A stretch of 64,000 nucleotides of DNA. Origin: an uncultured Eubacteriales bacterium (lineage in GTDB: Bacteria > Bacillota > Clostridia > Christensenellales > Borkfalkiaceae). Location: the NCBI GenBank assembly GCA_900540805.1, contig UQHL01000002.1:1-64000 (forward strand). Reading direction: 5' to 3'. This document shows, piece by piece, positions 22,129 to 30,007 of this stretch. The first letter of the stretch is position 1, and every line of letters begins with the position of its first letter. Under the pieces are notes generated by a model. That model made no database searches. It was given only the letters and a program-made list of their open reading frames with translations, and was not told the DNA's origin. A program made the translations under genes and the position numbers.

Positions 22129-22470
22129 ATGATAGCAGAGAGACTAAAAGAACTTCGAACAAAGGCAGGCGTCTCCCAAGAAAAGCTGGGAAAAATCGTC
22201 AATGTTTCACAACAAGCAGTTGGAAAATGGGAAAAAGCAATAGCTGAACCCGATAGTGAAACGTTGAAAAAATTGGCCTCTTACTTCGATGTTTCCGTGG
22301 ATTATCTTTTGGGAAACTCGGATATTCCCAATCCCGAGCTTCGCATTCCCGATGAGTACAAAGACCTCCCTATCGCTTTTTATGAGGGCGCAAAAGACCT
22401 TTCGCAGGAAGATATAGACGACGTCGTTAAGTTTATGGAATTTCTCAAAAAGAAAAAATCCGATAAATAA
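22129..22470 (+). CDS. XRE-family phage repressor
   Basis: A 113-residue protein: an N-terminal helix-turn-helix (VSQEKLGKIVNVSQQAVGKWEKA, residues about 14-36) typical of SinR/CI-type repressors, including FDVSVDYLLG, followed by a short C-terminal domain. It lacks the S24 peptidase domain of lambda CI, so it cannot self-cleave. The next gene is an ImmA-like protease, so induction is probably by proteolysis, as in ICEBs1 ImmR/ImmA. A GGAGG site precedes the ATG. Confidence 0.9.
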   Translation: MIAERLKELRTKAGVSQEKLGKIVNVSQQAVGKWEKAIAEPDSETLKKLASYFDVSVDYLLGNSDIPNPELRIPDEYKDLPIAFYEGAKDLSQEDIDDVVKFMEFLKKKKSDK

Positions 22471-22529
22471 ATTAAAAATTTCACAAAAAACCTTTTAATA
22501 TAGGCGTACGTTTGTCATATTTATTGTGC

Positions 22530-22535
22530 TATAAT
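22530..22535 (+). promoter_or_regulatory. Extended -10 promoter before the ImmA-like gene
   Basis: TGC-TATAAT at 22527-22535 forms an extended -10 element about 50 bases before the start codon. A good -35 at 17 bases is not visible. It may add transcription of the ImmA-like and BRO-N genes to read-through from the repressor. Confidence 0.45.
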
Positions 22536-22585
22536 ACCCATAGAATAAAAACCGCTACAATTTGTAAGGGCTGTGAGGTCGCTAT

Positions 22586-23008
22586 ATGACGTTTGAGGGG
22601 TTATCTTCTATCGCGGAAGAATTGAATATCATCACTTACTTTTGGCATTTGAAAAACAAAAAAGCTTTTTCTATTAACAATAACAATAATTCCGTTATTG
22701 TCATAGACCATTCTAAAATAGAGTGCAACCGAGAATTAAAGCAGGTATATTCGGAGGAACTCGGCCATTGCGCAACTCAAGCTTTTTACCCGTTCCAATA
22801 CTGCGCAGAGCCTCTCAAACGCTGTAATATCGCTAAAGCCGAGTATAAAGCGCAGGAGGCTTCCTACATATTACAAGTCCCCTTTGCCGAGCTGCAAGAG
22901 GCAATAAAAAAAGGCTCCAACGACGAGGAAATCGCGGAGCTGTTAGATGTGGATATCGATACCCTTCATAAAGCGGTAGAATGTTATCAATGTAAAGGAT
23001 TATTATAA
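22586..23008 (+). CDS. ImmA/IrrE-family anti-repressor protease
   Basis: A 140-residue protein of the ImmA/IrrE family. The metal-binding motif is EELGH (residues about 53-57 in VYSEELGHC), the variant found in many Firmicutes phage members, in which the first His of HExxH is Glu. The C-terminal half ends with two helices including EIAELLDVDIDTLHKAV. In ICEBs1-type systems this protease cleaves the ImmR repressor to start excision. Here it follows the repressor directly and shares one base with the next gene (TAATG), so the two are translationally coupled. Confidence 0.85.
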   Translation: MTFEGLSSIAEELNIITYFWHLKNKKAFSINNNNNSVIVIDHSKIECNRELKQVYSEELGHCATQAFYPFQYCAEPLKRCNIAKAEYKAQEASYILQVPFAELQEAIKKGSNDEEIAELLDVDIDTLHKAVECYQCKGLL

Positions 23009-23877
23009 TGGAAAATAATATGACTACAAAGTTACAAATTTTCAACGACAAAAAAGTACGTACAGTTTGGAATGCCGATGAGGAAGATTGGTATTTTTCT
23101 GTTGTAGATGTAGTGGAAATTTTAAGCGAATCCACACAGCCCAGAAAGTATTGGAATGATTTAAAACGAAAGCTTAAAGCCGAAGGAAGTCAGTTGTCCG
23201 AAAAAATCGGACAACTGAAAATGCAGTCGTCCGACGGAAAATATTATAAAACAGATGTACTCAATACCAAGGGGGTTTTACGTCTCGTTCAGTCAATCCC
23301 CTCTCCGAAAGCCGAACCGTTCAAAACTTGGTTGGCGCAAATCGGCTCAGAACGCTTGGACGAAATCGCCGATCCTGAAAAAGCAATTACGCGAGGGCGG
23401 GAATATTATAAACAGTTAGGGTATTCCGACGATTGGATAAAACAGCGTATGCGTTCAATCGAAGTGCGGCATAATCTTACTGATGAATGGCAGTCACGAG
23501 GAATAGAAACCAGCATGGAATACGCAATTCTTACAAATGAAATGACAAAAGCGTGGAGCGGATATACCGTTAAAGAATATAAAAAGTTGAAAGGCTTAAA
23601 AAAAGAAAGTCTGCGTGATAATATGACTGATTTGGAGCTTATTTTCAATATGCTTGCCGAAGCCACTACAACAACGCTTTCTCAACAAGAAGAACCTTAT
23701 GGGCTTGATGAAAATCGAAAAATCGCCCAAAAGGGAGGAACCGCAACGAAAGAAGCGCGCAAAAGCATTGAAAAAGCTATTGGTCGTCCAGTCGTCTCTC
23801 CGTTGAACTCCTCCGATAAAAAATTGCTTTCCACGCAAAAAAAGTCAAAACACCTGTCCGACGATGAAGATACATAA
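23008..23877 (+). CDS. BRO-N domain protein (DinD/antirepressor-like)
   Basis: A 289-residue protein. Residues 8-115 form a BRO-N domain (KVRTVWNADEEDWYFSVVDV, VLRLVQSIPSPKAEPFKTWL), the DNA-binding module of baculovirus repeated ORFs and phage antirepressors. The remainder resembles DinD (YSDDWIKQRMRSIEVRHNLTDEW and SMEYAILTNEMTKAWSG). It could be an antirepressor or a DNA-damage response protein. It is coupled to the ImmA-like gene, placing it in the lysogeny module. A basic, low-complexity C-terminus follows. Confidence 0.85.
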   Translation: MENNMTTKLQIFNDKKVRTVWNADEEDWYFSVVDVVEILSESTQPRKYWNDLKRKLKAEGSQLSEKIGQLKMQSSDGKYYKTDVLNTKGVLRLVQSIPSPKAEPFKTWLAQIGSERLDEIADPEKAITRGREYYKQLGYSDDWIKQRMRSIEVRHNLTDEWQSRGIETSMEYAILTNEMTKAWSGYTVKEYKKLKGLKKESLRDNMTDLELIFNMLAEATTTTLSQQEEPYGLDENRKIAQKGGTATKEARKSIEKAIGRPVVSPLNSSDKKLLSTQKKSKHLSDDEDT

Positions 23878-23901
23878 TTACTATGCAAAAGAGTGTTATA
23901 T

Positions 23902-25029
23902 ATGGTCGAGTATTACATATCATCAACGAAATATTCTTTACAGGAACGCATGACACGGCGGGGAAAGGTGTATGACGTGGTTTTCCGTATCGTCACGCTG
24001 GACGGCATTGAGAAGCAAAAGAAGCTTTCAGGGTACGCCAATAAGACCTTGGCAAAACAAGCCTATACGGATTTTGTCACTTCAAAGTGCGAACTCGTAA
24101 AGAATAACCCTATAAAAAAGAAGAATCCCCAAAAAGAGGATTTACTCGTCGGAAACTTGATACGTGAGTATCTCTCGGCTCTCTTTAATCAAAACAAAGA
24201 CAGTTCAATCTATGCAAAGCAAAATATTTTTCGTATATTCATTTTGAATAAATACGAATCCTCTAAAATACAAGACCTTACGAAAGAAGAATTGTATCAC
24301 TGGCAAGACGAATTATGGAAAACAAAAAATCCTCGAAATGGGCAATATTATTCCTATAAATATCTCTGTAGTATTCGATCGCACTTTTCTACTTTCCTTG
24401 CTTGGTGTGAAAGCAGATACGGAATAAAAACCGCTTTAAGTGAAGTTAAAAAACCGAAACGCCGTGCGCCCAAACAGACAATGAAGATATGGACGCGTGA
24501 AGAATTTGAACATTTTTTATCGGTTGTCGATAATCCAATGTATCACGCATTTTTTACGTTTCTATTTTTTACAGGTCGTAGAAAGGGAGAAATTTTTGCA
24601 CTTTCACCCGAAGATATAAAAAGAGATTCGATTGTATTTGATAAATCCGTAACAAGAAAAACATTCGGTGAAGCTACATTTGCCGTAACCTCTACAAAAG
24701 CCGATAAAATTCAAGAAGTTCCGATATGTCCTACCGTCAAAAAGGAATTAAGCATTTACAAAGGAGCTTCACCGTTCTTTTTCGGCGGCGAGAAACCGAT
24801 AGCCGATAATACGTTGAGAAGAAATTTTCTTTACTATTGCAAAAAAGCTGAAATGAATCCTATCCGAATTCATGACCTTCGGCATTCCTATGTGTCTATG
24901 CTCATTCATTTAGGCGCCAATTTAATGGTAGTCGCCGATTTGATAGGCGATACCGTCGAACAGGTAACGAAAACTTACGGACATATGTATGAAACAGATA
25001 AACGCGCTATTGTAGAAAAATTAGGATAA
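23902..25029 (+). CDS. int: Tyrosine recombinase (phage integrase)
   Basis: A 375-residue integrase. The N-terminal arm-binding domain (YDVVFRIVTLDGIEKQKKL) is followed by a core-binding SAM-like domain (about 85-185) and the catalytic domain with Arg in GRRKGEIFAL, HDLRHSYVSML (H-x-x-R-H) and the nucleophile in TKTYGHMY. I prefer the ATG at 23902, with AAAGAG 8 bases upstream, to the GTG at 23893. The gene points to the tRNA-Ser 3' end 120 bases away, which is the expected attachment site. Confidence 0.95.
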   Translation: MVEYYISSTKYSLQERMTRRGKVYDVVFRIVTLDGIEKQKKLSGYANKTLAKQAYTDFVTSKCELVKNNPIKKKNPQKEDLLVGNLIREYLSALFNQNKDSSIYAKQNIFRIFILNKYESSKIQDLTKEELYHWQDELWKTKNPRNGQYYSYKYLCSIRSHFSTFLAWCESRYGIKTALSEVKKPKRRAPKQTMKIWTREEFEHFLSVVDNPMYHAFFTFLFFTGRRKGEIFALSPEDIKRDSIVFDKSVTRKTFGEATFAVTSTKADKIQEVPICPTVKKELSIYKGASPFFFGGEKPIADNTLRRNFLYYCKKAEMNPIRIHDLRHSYVSMLIHLGANLMVVADLIGDTVEQVTKTYGHMYETDKRAIVEKLG

Positions 25030-25096
25030 ATTTAGTAACATAGTTTGGTAACAAAACCCACTCAAACGCAAACGTATGCACACGTAAAAACAAAGA

Positions 25097-25145
25097 AAAA
25101 CGGCCAATTTTTAAGGTTTTATCCTTAAAAACGACCGTTTTTCAA
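25097..25145 (+). terminator. Terminator after the integrase
   Basis: A long imperfect stem (AAAACGG with CCGTTTT, inner TTTTAAGG with CCTTAAAA) followed by TTTTTC on the plus strand. It separates the integrase from the convergent tRNA-Ser gene and may work in both directions. Confidence 0.75.
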
Positions 25146-25147
25146 TT

Positions 25148-25192
25148 TGGCGCAGAAGGCGGGATTTGAACCCGCGCTACGGTTATCCCATA
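25148..25192. other. Probable right attachment site of the prophage
   Basis: The 3' third of the tRNA-Ser gene (T-arm, acceptor stem and CCA) faces the integrase gene. Tyrosine integrases of this kind recombine at such a tRNA 3' end, leaving the tRNA intact and a copy of its 3' end at the other prophage boundary. No second copy exists in the window, so the exact core length cannot be set. Confidence 0.5.
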
Positions 25193-25239
25193 CTACTCCC
25201 TTAGCAGGGGAGCCCCTTGAGCCACTTGGGTACTTCTGC
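25148..25239 (-). tRNA. tRNA-Ser (anticodon GCU)
   Basis: Read on the minus strand: 7-bp acceptor GCAGAAG/CTTCTGC, D-arm, anticodon stem CTCCC/GGGAG with loop CTGCTAA and anticodon GCT (25205-25203), a long class II variable arm, T-arm GCGGG/CCCGC with TTCAAAT, discriminator G and an encoded CCA (25150-25148). The long variable arm and anticodon make it serine for AGC/AGU codons. It serves as the prophage integration site. Confidence 0.97.
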
Positions 25240-25272
25240 ATGGCCCGAACCGTTTCTTTAAGATGCTATAAT

Positions 25273-25301
25273 ACTATAGCATATTTTTCCGTGCTTGTCA
25301 A
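25273..25301 (-). promoter_or_regulatory. Promoter of tRNA-Ser
   Basis: TTGACA (25301-25296) and TATAGT (25278-25273) with a 17-base spacer on the minus strand, about 34 bases before the mature tRNA 5' end. Confidence 0.8.
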
Positions 25302-25354
25302 AGCTTTTTATGTCAAAATTAAAAAATTTGTCCCCTTTCCTTTACGTAAAGTAC

Positions 25355-25383
25355 GGGCCGACGAAAAAATTATTCGTCGGCCC
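25355..25383 (-). terminator. Strong hairpin after ppk
   Basis: An 11-bp GC-rich perfect stem (25355-25365 with 25373-25383) directly after the ppk stop. It lacks a downstream T run on the minus strand; it may terminate weakly or stabilise the mRNA 3' end and insulate the tRNA. Confidence 0.55.
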
Positions 25384-25389
25384 CTCTCT

Positions 25390-27456
25390 TCAGGGATTTA
25401 GCAGAAACTCGTTTTGCGAATCGACGCTTTCTCCCACCTGCTCGGTCTTTTTATAACTGCCGTCGGGCAGAAGAACGCGGGCTTTGACGTTATCCGCCAG
25501 CATCACTTCCAGCATGCGATAAATTTTTCCTTCGATCTTTTTATCCAGCACGGGCGTCGCAATCTCCACCCGCTTATCGGTATTGCGCGTCATAAGGTCG
25601 GCGCTGGAAATATACATTTTCCGCTCCTTTCCCTCGCCGAAACAATAAATCCGCGAATGTTCGAGAAACCTGCCGACGATAGAAATTATGCGGATATTCT
25701 CCGTCTCTCCGGGTATCCCGGGCATCAGGCAGCAAATCCCCCGTACGATCAGCGAAATCCTGACGCCGCTCTTTCCCGCCTGATAAAGCTTATCGATCAT
25801 TTGTTTATCGGTAAGCGAATTCATCTTCGCCACAATCCGTGCGGGCTTGCCCGCGGCGGCCAGCTCAATCTGTTCGTCGATACACTTCAGGAGCCCCTTT
25901 TTCAATCCCTGCGGCGCGATCAAAAGTCTGTCGTAATGATAATCGGTGTTGCAGATGGCGATATTTCTGAAAAACGCCGCCGCGTCCTCCCCGATCGCCC
26001 TGTCCGCGGTGATGATATTGAGATCGGTATATTGCCTGCTGGTACTCTCGTTGTAATTTCCCGTACCCAGGTGCGTGATGTATTCGATTTCTCCGTTTTC
26101 GCTGAGCAGTACGGAAACGATCTTAGAGTGTACCTTATAATTCTGCATGCCGTAGATGATCGTGCAGCCCGCCTCCTGCAAAATCCCCGCGTAATACATA
26201 TTGTTTTCCTCGTCGAAACGGGCGCATAGCTCGATGACGACGGTCACTTCCTTGCCGTTTTCGCTGGCGCGCTTCAGTGCCTCTACGATCCGCGAATGAT
26301 TGTCGAGCCGATAAATGGTAATCTTGATCGCCGCGATGCGGGGGTCGTCCGCGCACTCGTTGAGCAATCGGATAAGCGGCTCCATCGAATCGAAGGGGTA
26401 CGCGAGAAACACGTCCCTTTCTCGCACCCGTTTGACGAGCTTGACGGGCGGAAGCAGGTCGGCGGCGACGCGCCCCCTGAAAGGCGGATATTTGAGGACG
26501 GCCAGCTTTTCCTCGGGAAAATACTTGCCCAGGGAAAACAAAAATTTATAATCGAGATAATGCTCTGCCTTAAAGCAGTAGGATTTTTTCAAATCGAGAT
26601 TTTTCAGCACGAAAGCGCGGATCGTATCGCTGTTTTTATCCGTTTCCACCCGCACGGCGTCCAGCGTCGAACGAAGCTCCACCTTTCGTTTCATGTACTT
26701 GGAGAAATCGAAGTCGTGTTCGAGGTCGGCGTCGTCCACGTTGGTGTCGAAATCGGCGTTGCGTGTCACGCGGATCAGCGCCTTCCCCTTCACCGTATAG
26801 CCCGGAAACGCATGGTACCCGAATTCGGACACCAGATCCTCCACCGCGATCAGATTGATCTTTTTTCCGCCCTCTATGCGATACAACCGTTCGGCGGCGG
26901 GCGGAATCGCCATTACCCCGAACATATCCCTGCCCTCCCGCTCCAGCTCGAACATCATATAAAGATGGGTGTTTTCAAAGCGGATCATCGGGTGCTTCGA
27001 GTCGAGCACCATAGGCGAAAGCAAGGGCAGCACCGCCTCGAAAAAGTGCGCTTCGCAGCGCGTGCGCTGGCGCACCGTCAATTCGGACGGCCGCAATATC
27101 CTCATGCCGTTTTTCGCAAGTTCCGCTTTTAGGCGGGAAAAAGCGACGGAACACTCCTGATACAGCTTTTTCGTCTCGGCCAAAATACCTTCTACCTGCT
27201 CCTGAGCGGTCAGCTCCGTCTTGTTCTCGCGGGCGACGGGGTCCAACTTGCTTTCGTTTAGAAGGCTGCCTACGCGGACCATAAAAAATTCGTCGAGGTT
27301 CGAGCAGAATATCGCTAAAAATTTACAGCGTTCCAGCAGCGGATTGGTGAGATCGCACGCCTGGTCGAGAACGCGGCGGTTAAATTGCAGCCAGGAATAT
27401 TCCCTATTACAGTAGATACCTTTTACAAAGGCGGTTTCGCCCTCCTTCTTCGCCAC
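25390..27456 (-). CDS. ppk1: Polyphosphate kinase 1
   Basis: A 688-residue enzyme that reversibly polymerises the ATP gamma-phosphate into polyphosphate. Domains in order: N-terminal (YCNREYSWLQFNRRVLDQA, NLDEFFMVRVG), head, then two catalytic phospholipase-D-like domains with the phosphorylated-histidine region YKVHSKIVSVL and HLGTGNYNES, and a C-terminal IRGICCLMPGI motif. The frame is open at an ATG (27462) that overlaps the ppx stop, but that ATG lies too close to the GGAGGA site; the GTG at 27456 is better spaced. Length is normal for the family. It is the last gene of pfkA-ppx-ppk. Confidence 0.95.
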   Translation of the reverse strand: MAKKEGETAFVKGIYCNREYSWLQFNRRVLDQACDLTNPLLERCKFLAIFCSNLDEFFMVRVGSLLNESKLDPVARENKTELTAQEQVEGILAETKKLYQECSVAFSRLKAELAKNGMRILRPSELTVRQRTRCEAHFFEAVLPLLSPMVLDSKHPMIRFENTHLYMMFELEREGRDMFGVMAIPPAAERLYRIEGGKKINLIAVEDLVSEFGYHAFPGYTVKGKALIRVTRNADFDTNVDDADLEHDFDFSKYMKRKVELRSTLDAVRVETDKNSDTIRAFVLKNLDLKKSYCFKAEHYLDYKFLFSLGKYFPEEKLAVLKYPPFRGRVAADLLPPVKLVKRVRERDVFLAYPFDSMEPLIRLLNECADDPRIAAIKITIYRLDNHSRIVEALKRASENGKEVTVVIELCARFDEENNMYYAGILQEAGCTIIYGMQNYKVHSKIVSVLLSENGEIEYITHLGTGNYNESTSRQYTDLNIITADRAIGEDAAAFFRNIAICNTDYHYDRLLIAPQGLKKGLLKCIDEQIELAAAGKPARIVAKMNSLTDKQMIDKLYQAGKSGVRISLIVRGICCLMPGIPGETENIRIISIVGRFLEHSRIYCFGEGKERKMYISSADLMTRNTDKRVEIATPVLDKKIEGKIYRMLEVMLADNVKARVLLPDGSYKKTEQVGESVDSQNEFLLNP

Positions 27457-27458
27457 GG

Positions 27459-28673
27459 TCATTCCTCCTTTTCCACGGTCTTTTTCTCCGCGGACGCCGC
27501 GGACTTTTTATTGCTTTTCTTTTCCTCCGCGACGGCTTTTTTATCGGTTTTTATTTTCTCTTCCCCTTGCGTCGGTGACTTTTTATTCTTTTTTTCTTCC
27601 GTAAAGGCGGCCGATTTCCTGCCGTTTTTTTCTTTCGGGAGCGCGGCCGATTTCCTGCCGTTTTTTCCCTTTTCGTCCGAAGCCGCCTCAGATTTTTTAC
27701 CCTTTTTCTTTTCTTCCGCATAAACGGCGGGCGCGGGCGCGACGATCTCGTCGAGCGGGGAAAGCTCCCCCTCCGCTTCTCCGCCCGCCGCGAGGGCGAG
27801 ATACCCCTCTTTGACGCCGAAATCGGACACGACGATATTCGCCACCCCGAAATGCTTTAATATCGCGCGCAGAATAACCGCCGCCGTCGTCAGGGTATAA
27901 ATCTTTTCGGGCGCGTTTTTCAGCACCAGCATGCTCCTGTCGGACGAGCGGACGAGGTGCCTGCAAAGCTTTTTCAGCTTGTCGTATTCGATAAGCTTTT
28001 CGCCCGCGGGCTCGGTTTCGTCGCAGTACTCGAGATAGACGTCGTAAACCGCGCGGTTGGTGGCGCCCACCAGCACCGCCGTCGCAAATCTGCCCTTATC
28101 GGGAAGCGAGGTTTTCTTCAGCGTCTTTTTGACGTATTTTTTTATCTCTTTCGCCTCCTTTTCGTCGGGGTGAATATTTTTAACAAATTTTCCGTTCAGC
28201 TGAATTGGCCCAAAATCAAGGTACGTAAGCGCGTCGGGACCGTCTCTCGTGAGATCGCATATCTCGATGCTGCCGCCGCCGATATCGACCAAAAACGCCC
28301 TGTCCAGCGTCTTATAACGCTCGTTGGAGACGAGATCGCAATAGGCTTCCCGTTCGCCGTCCAGCAGGTTGACGTTGACGCCCGCGCGTTTTTTAAGCTC
28401 CTCGGCGACCCATTCGAAATTTTCAAAATTCCGCATGGACGCGGTAGAGATGACGTAGCACTTGACCACCCCCGTCTTGCGGCAGATTTCCTTCATTTTC
28501 TCGAGGTTTTCCGCCAGCCTCTCCACGCCGCGCTCGGAGAGATTTTTCCCCTCCATATAGTGCAGGATCGATATGTTTTCCCGTTCTCTCAACAGCACGT
28601 CAAACGTCTTTTCGCCCTCCGCCACCAGCAGGGAAATACTGCTGGAACTGATATCTATAATCGCGTATTTCAT
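27459..28673 (-). CDS. Ppx/GppA-family exopolyphosphatase
   Basis: A 404-residue protein. Residues 1 to ~300 form the ASKHA-fold phosphatase: YAIIDISSSSISLLV at the start, and the phosphate-binding VDIGGGSIEICDL (about residues 127-139). It hydrolyses terminal phosphate from polyphosphate or pppGpp. From about residue 320 a Lys/Glu/Ala/Ser-rich, probably disordered tail carries repeated GRKSAA- and KKSAA-type units, unusual for the family. The ATG at 28673 has a GGAGAA site; the frame upstream lacks one. Overlaps ppk, so synthesis and breakdown of polyphosphate are co-transcribed. Confidence 0.88.
   Translation of the reverse strand: MKYAIIDISSSSISLLVAEGEKTFDVLLRERENISILHYMEGKNLSERGVERLAENLEKMKEICRKTGVVKCYVISTASMRNFENFEWVAEELKKRAGVNVNLLDGEREAYCDLVSNERYKTLDRAFLVDIGGGSIEICDLTRDGPDALTYLDFGPIQLNGKFVKNIHPDEKEAKEIKKYVKKTLKKTSLPDKGRFATAVLVGATNRAVYDVYLEYCDETEPAGEKLIEYDKLKKLCRHLVRSSDRSMLVLKNAPEKIYTLTTAAVILRAILKHFGVANIVVSDFGVKEGYLALAAGGEAEGELSPLDEIVAPAPAVYAEEKKKGKKSEAASDEKGKNGRKSAALPKEKNGRKSAAFTEEKKNKKSPTQGEEKIKTDKKAVAEEKKSNKKSAASAEKKTVEKEE
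27607..27666. repeat. 36-bp tandem repeat in the ppx 3' end
   Basis: A 24-base segment at 27607-27630 recurs at 27643-27666, 36 bases (12 codons) apart, encoding the repeated NGRKSAA unit in the tail of the exopolyphosphatase-like protein. Flanking codons are also lysine-rich and degenerate copies extend on both sides. Confidence 0.75.
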
Positions 28674-28699
28674 AAACCGTTCTCCTTTTCGTTGCAAAT

Positions 28700-29779
28700 T
28701 CAAAGCGCCGACTCTCCGAAGCTTATCCCCACCGCCTTCGCCGCCCTCACCAGCTGGTGGGTCGGAGGAACGCTCTTGGTCTTTCCCGCGATGTCCGCGA
28801 GAGAATTATAGGTAATCTTTCCGCCCGCCATGGCCACGGTGACGCCGAATTTTTTCCTTTCGGCCAGCTCGCCCGCATAGCTTCCCATCAGAGTGCAGAT
28901 CGCGCGGTCGTAAGCGTTGGGCGAGCCTCCGCGCTGGAGGTAACCGATCACCTGCGTGCGCGTCTCCACGCCCGTCCGCGCCTCTATTGCCCGCGCCAGG
29001 CGTTCCGTGGCCGTCGTTTCCCCGCGCGAGGCGCGCAAGGCCGCCATTTCCTTGCGCTTGAGCGACGCTTCCCCGACGCTTAAGGCGCCTTCCGCGATCG
29101 CCACGATATTGTATCTCGCGCCCTCTTTTCTGCGCTTTTCGAGAAACTCGACCACCGCGTCCTCGTCGTAGGGAATTTCGGGTATGAGAATCATATCCGC
29201 GCCGCCCGCCAGCCCCGCGTATAAGGTCAGCCAGCCCACCTTGTTGCCCATGACCTCCACCAGCATGGTGCGGCCGTGGCTGGCCGCCGTGCTGTGCATG
29301 CGGTCGATACATTCCGTGGCGATCTCCATTGCCGAAGAAAACCCGAAGGTGACGTCCGTGCCCCAGATGTCGTTGTCGATCGTCTTGGGCAGACCGATGA
29401 CCCTGCACCCCTCGGAGGAGAGCAGCGCGGCCGTCTTGTGCGTCCCCGCTCCGCCCAGCGTCACGAGACAGTCCAGCCCCAGCTTTTCGTACGTCTCTTT
29501 CATTTTGTCCAGCTTGGAGCGATTGTTGCCGTCGGAGACGGTCATCTGCTTAAAGGGCTGGCGCTTGCTGCCGAGCACGGTTCCTCCCGCGAGGAGAAGA
29601 GGCTCGAAATCCTTTTCCGCAAGAATCTCGTACTCGTTTTCGATCAATCCCGTATAGCCGTTGAGGAAACCGAAAATTTTCACGTCCTCTATATGGGAAC
29701 AGACGTATTTGGCAAACGCGCGCATTACGGCGTTAAGCCCGGGGCAATCCCCGCCGCTGGTCAACATTCCTATTTTCAT
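28700..29779 (-). CDS. pfkA: 6-phosphofructokinase
   Basis: A 359-residue phosphofructokinase that phosphorylates fructose 6-phosphate in glycolysis. The N-terminal loop GMLTSGGDCPGLN (residues 4-16), PKTIDNDIWGTD (131-142) and EVMGNKVGWL are present. At the nucleotide site the motif reads GGAG (109-112) instead of GGDG, while Gly112 is ATP-type and Lys132 is the residue usual in PPi- and mixed-type enzymes. Donor specificity is therefore uncertain, though related GGNG/GGAG clostridial enzymes are annotated as ATP-dependent. First gene of pfkA-ppx-ppk, with its own promoter at 29862-29890. Confidence 0.92.
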   Translation of the reverse strand: MKIGMLTSGGDCPGLNAVMRAFAKYVCSHIEDVKIFGFLNGYTGLIENEYEILAEKDFEPLLLAGGTVLGSKRQPFKQMTVSDGNNRSKLDKMKETYEKLGLDCLVTLGGAGTHKTAALLSSEGCRVIGLPKTIDNDIWGTDVTFGFSSAMEIATECIDRMHSTAASHGRTMLVEVMGNKVGWLTLYAGLAGGADMILIPEIPYDEDAVVEFLEKRRKEGARYNIVAIAEGALSVGEASLKRKEMAALRASRGETTATERLARAIEARTGVETRTQVIGYLQRGGSPNAYDRAICTLMGSYAGELAERKKFGVTVAMAGGKITYNSLADIAGKTKSVPPTHQLVRAAKAVGISFGESAL

Positions 29780-29861
29780 AATCTTTCTCCTATGTACCAG
29801 TATGCCCTTTTGTCTTACTTTTTATATCGCGGCGCAAACAGACGGGCCCCTGTTTCCCGAT

Positions 29862-29890
29862 ATTTTACCACACTTTATCCTTCTTGTCCA
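29862..29890 (-). promoter_or_regulatory. Promoter of pfkA-ppx-ppk
   Basis: TGGACA (29890-29885) and TAAAAT (29867-29862), 17-base spacer, minus strand, about 80 bases before the pfkA start codon. Confidence 0.75.
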
Positions 29891-29940
29891 TAGCGAAATG
29901 AAAAATTTTCCATATTTTTTACAATTTTATCTCCAAACGT

Positions 29941-29976
29941 AAAAAGAAGCCGTTTCCGACTCTTCGGAAGGGCTTC
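29941..29976 (-). terminator. Terminator after the glycerophosphodiesterase gene
   Basis: GAAGCC pairs with GGCTTC and an inner TCCGA/TCGGA extends the stem; TTTTT follows on the minus strand. It lies about 30 bases after the frame-restored stop of the upstream gene. Confidence 0.8.
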
Positions 29977-30007
29977 TCTCGTAGGGTTTCTTTTATAAAA
30001 CGGGTTT

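Larger units (their letters stand above)
1..25192. mobile_element. Prophage, right part, integrated at tRNA-Ser
   Basis: A continuous run of phage genes covers this stretch: terminase, portal, capsid and connector genes, replication and recombination genes, a repressor region and a tyrosine integrase. The layout is that of a Firmicutes temperate siphovirus: lytic genes on the minus strand, immunity and integration genes on the plus strand, divergent around 22.0 kb. The right boundary is set by the tRNA-Ser 3' end just after the integrase. The left boundary is outside the window; tape measure, receptor-binding and lysis genes are absent here. The regulatory part (20.3-25.0 kb) is visibly more AT-rich than the structural part. 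Confidence 0.95.
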
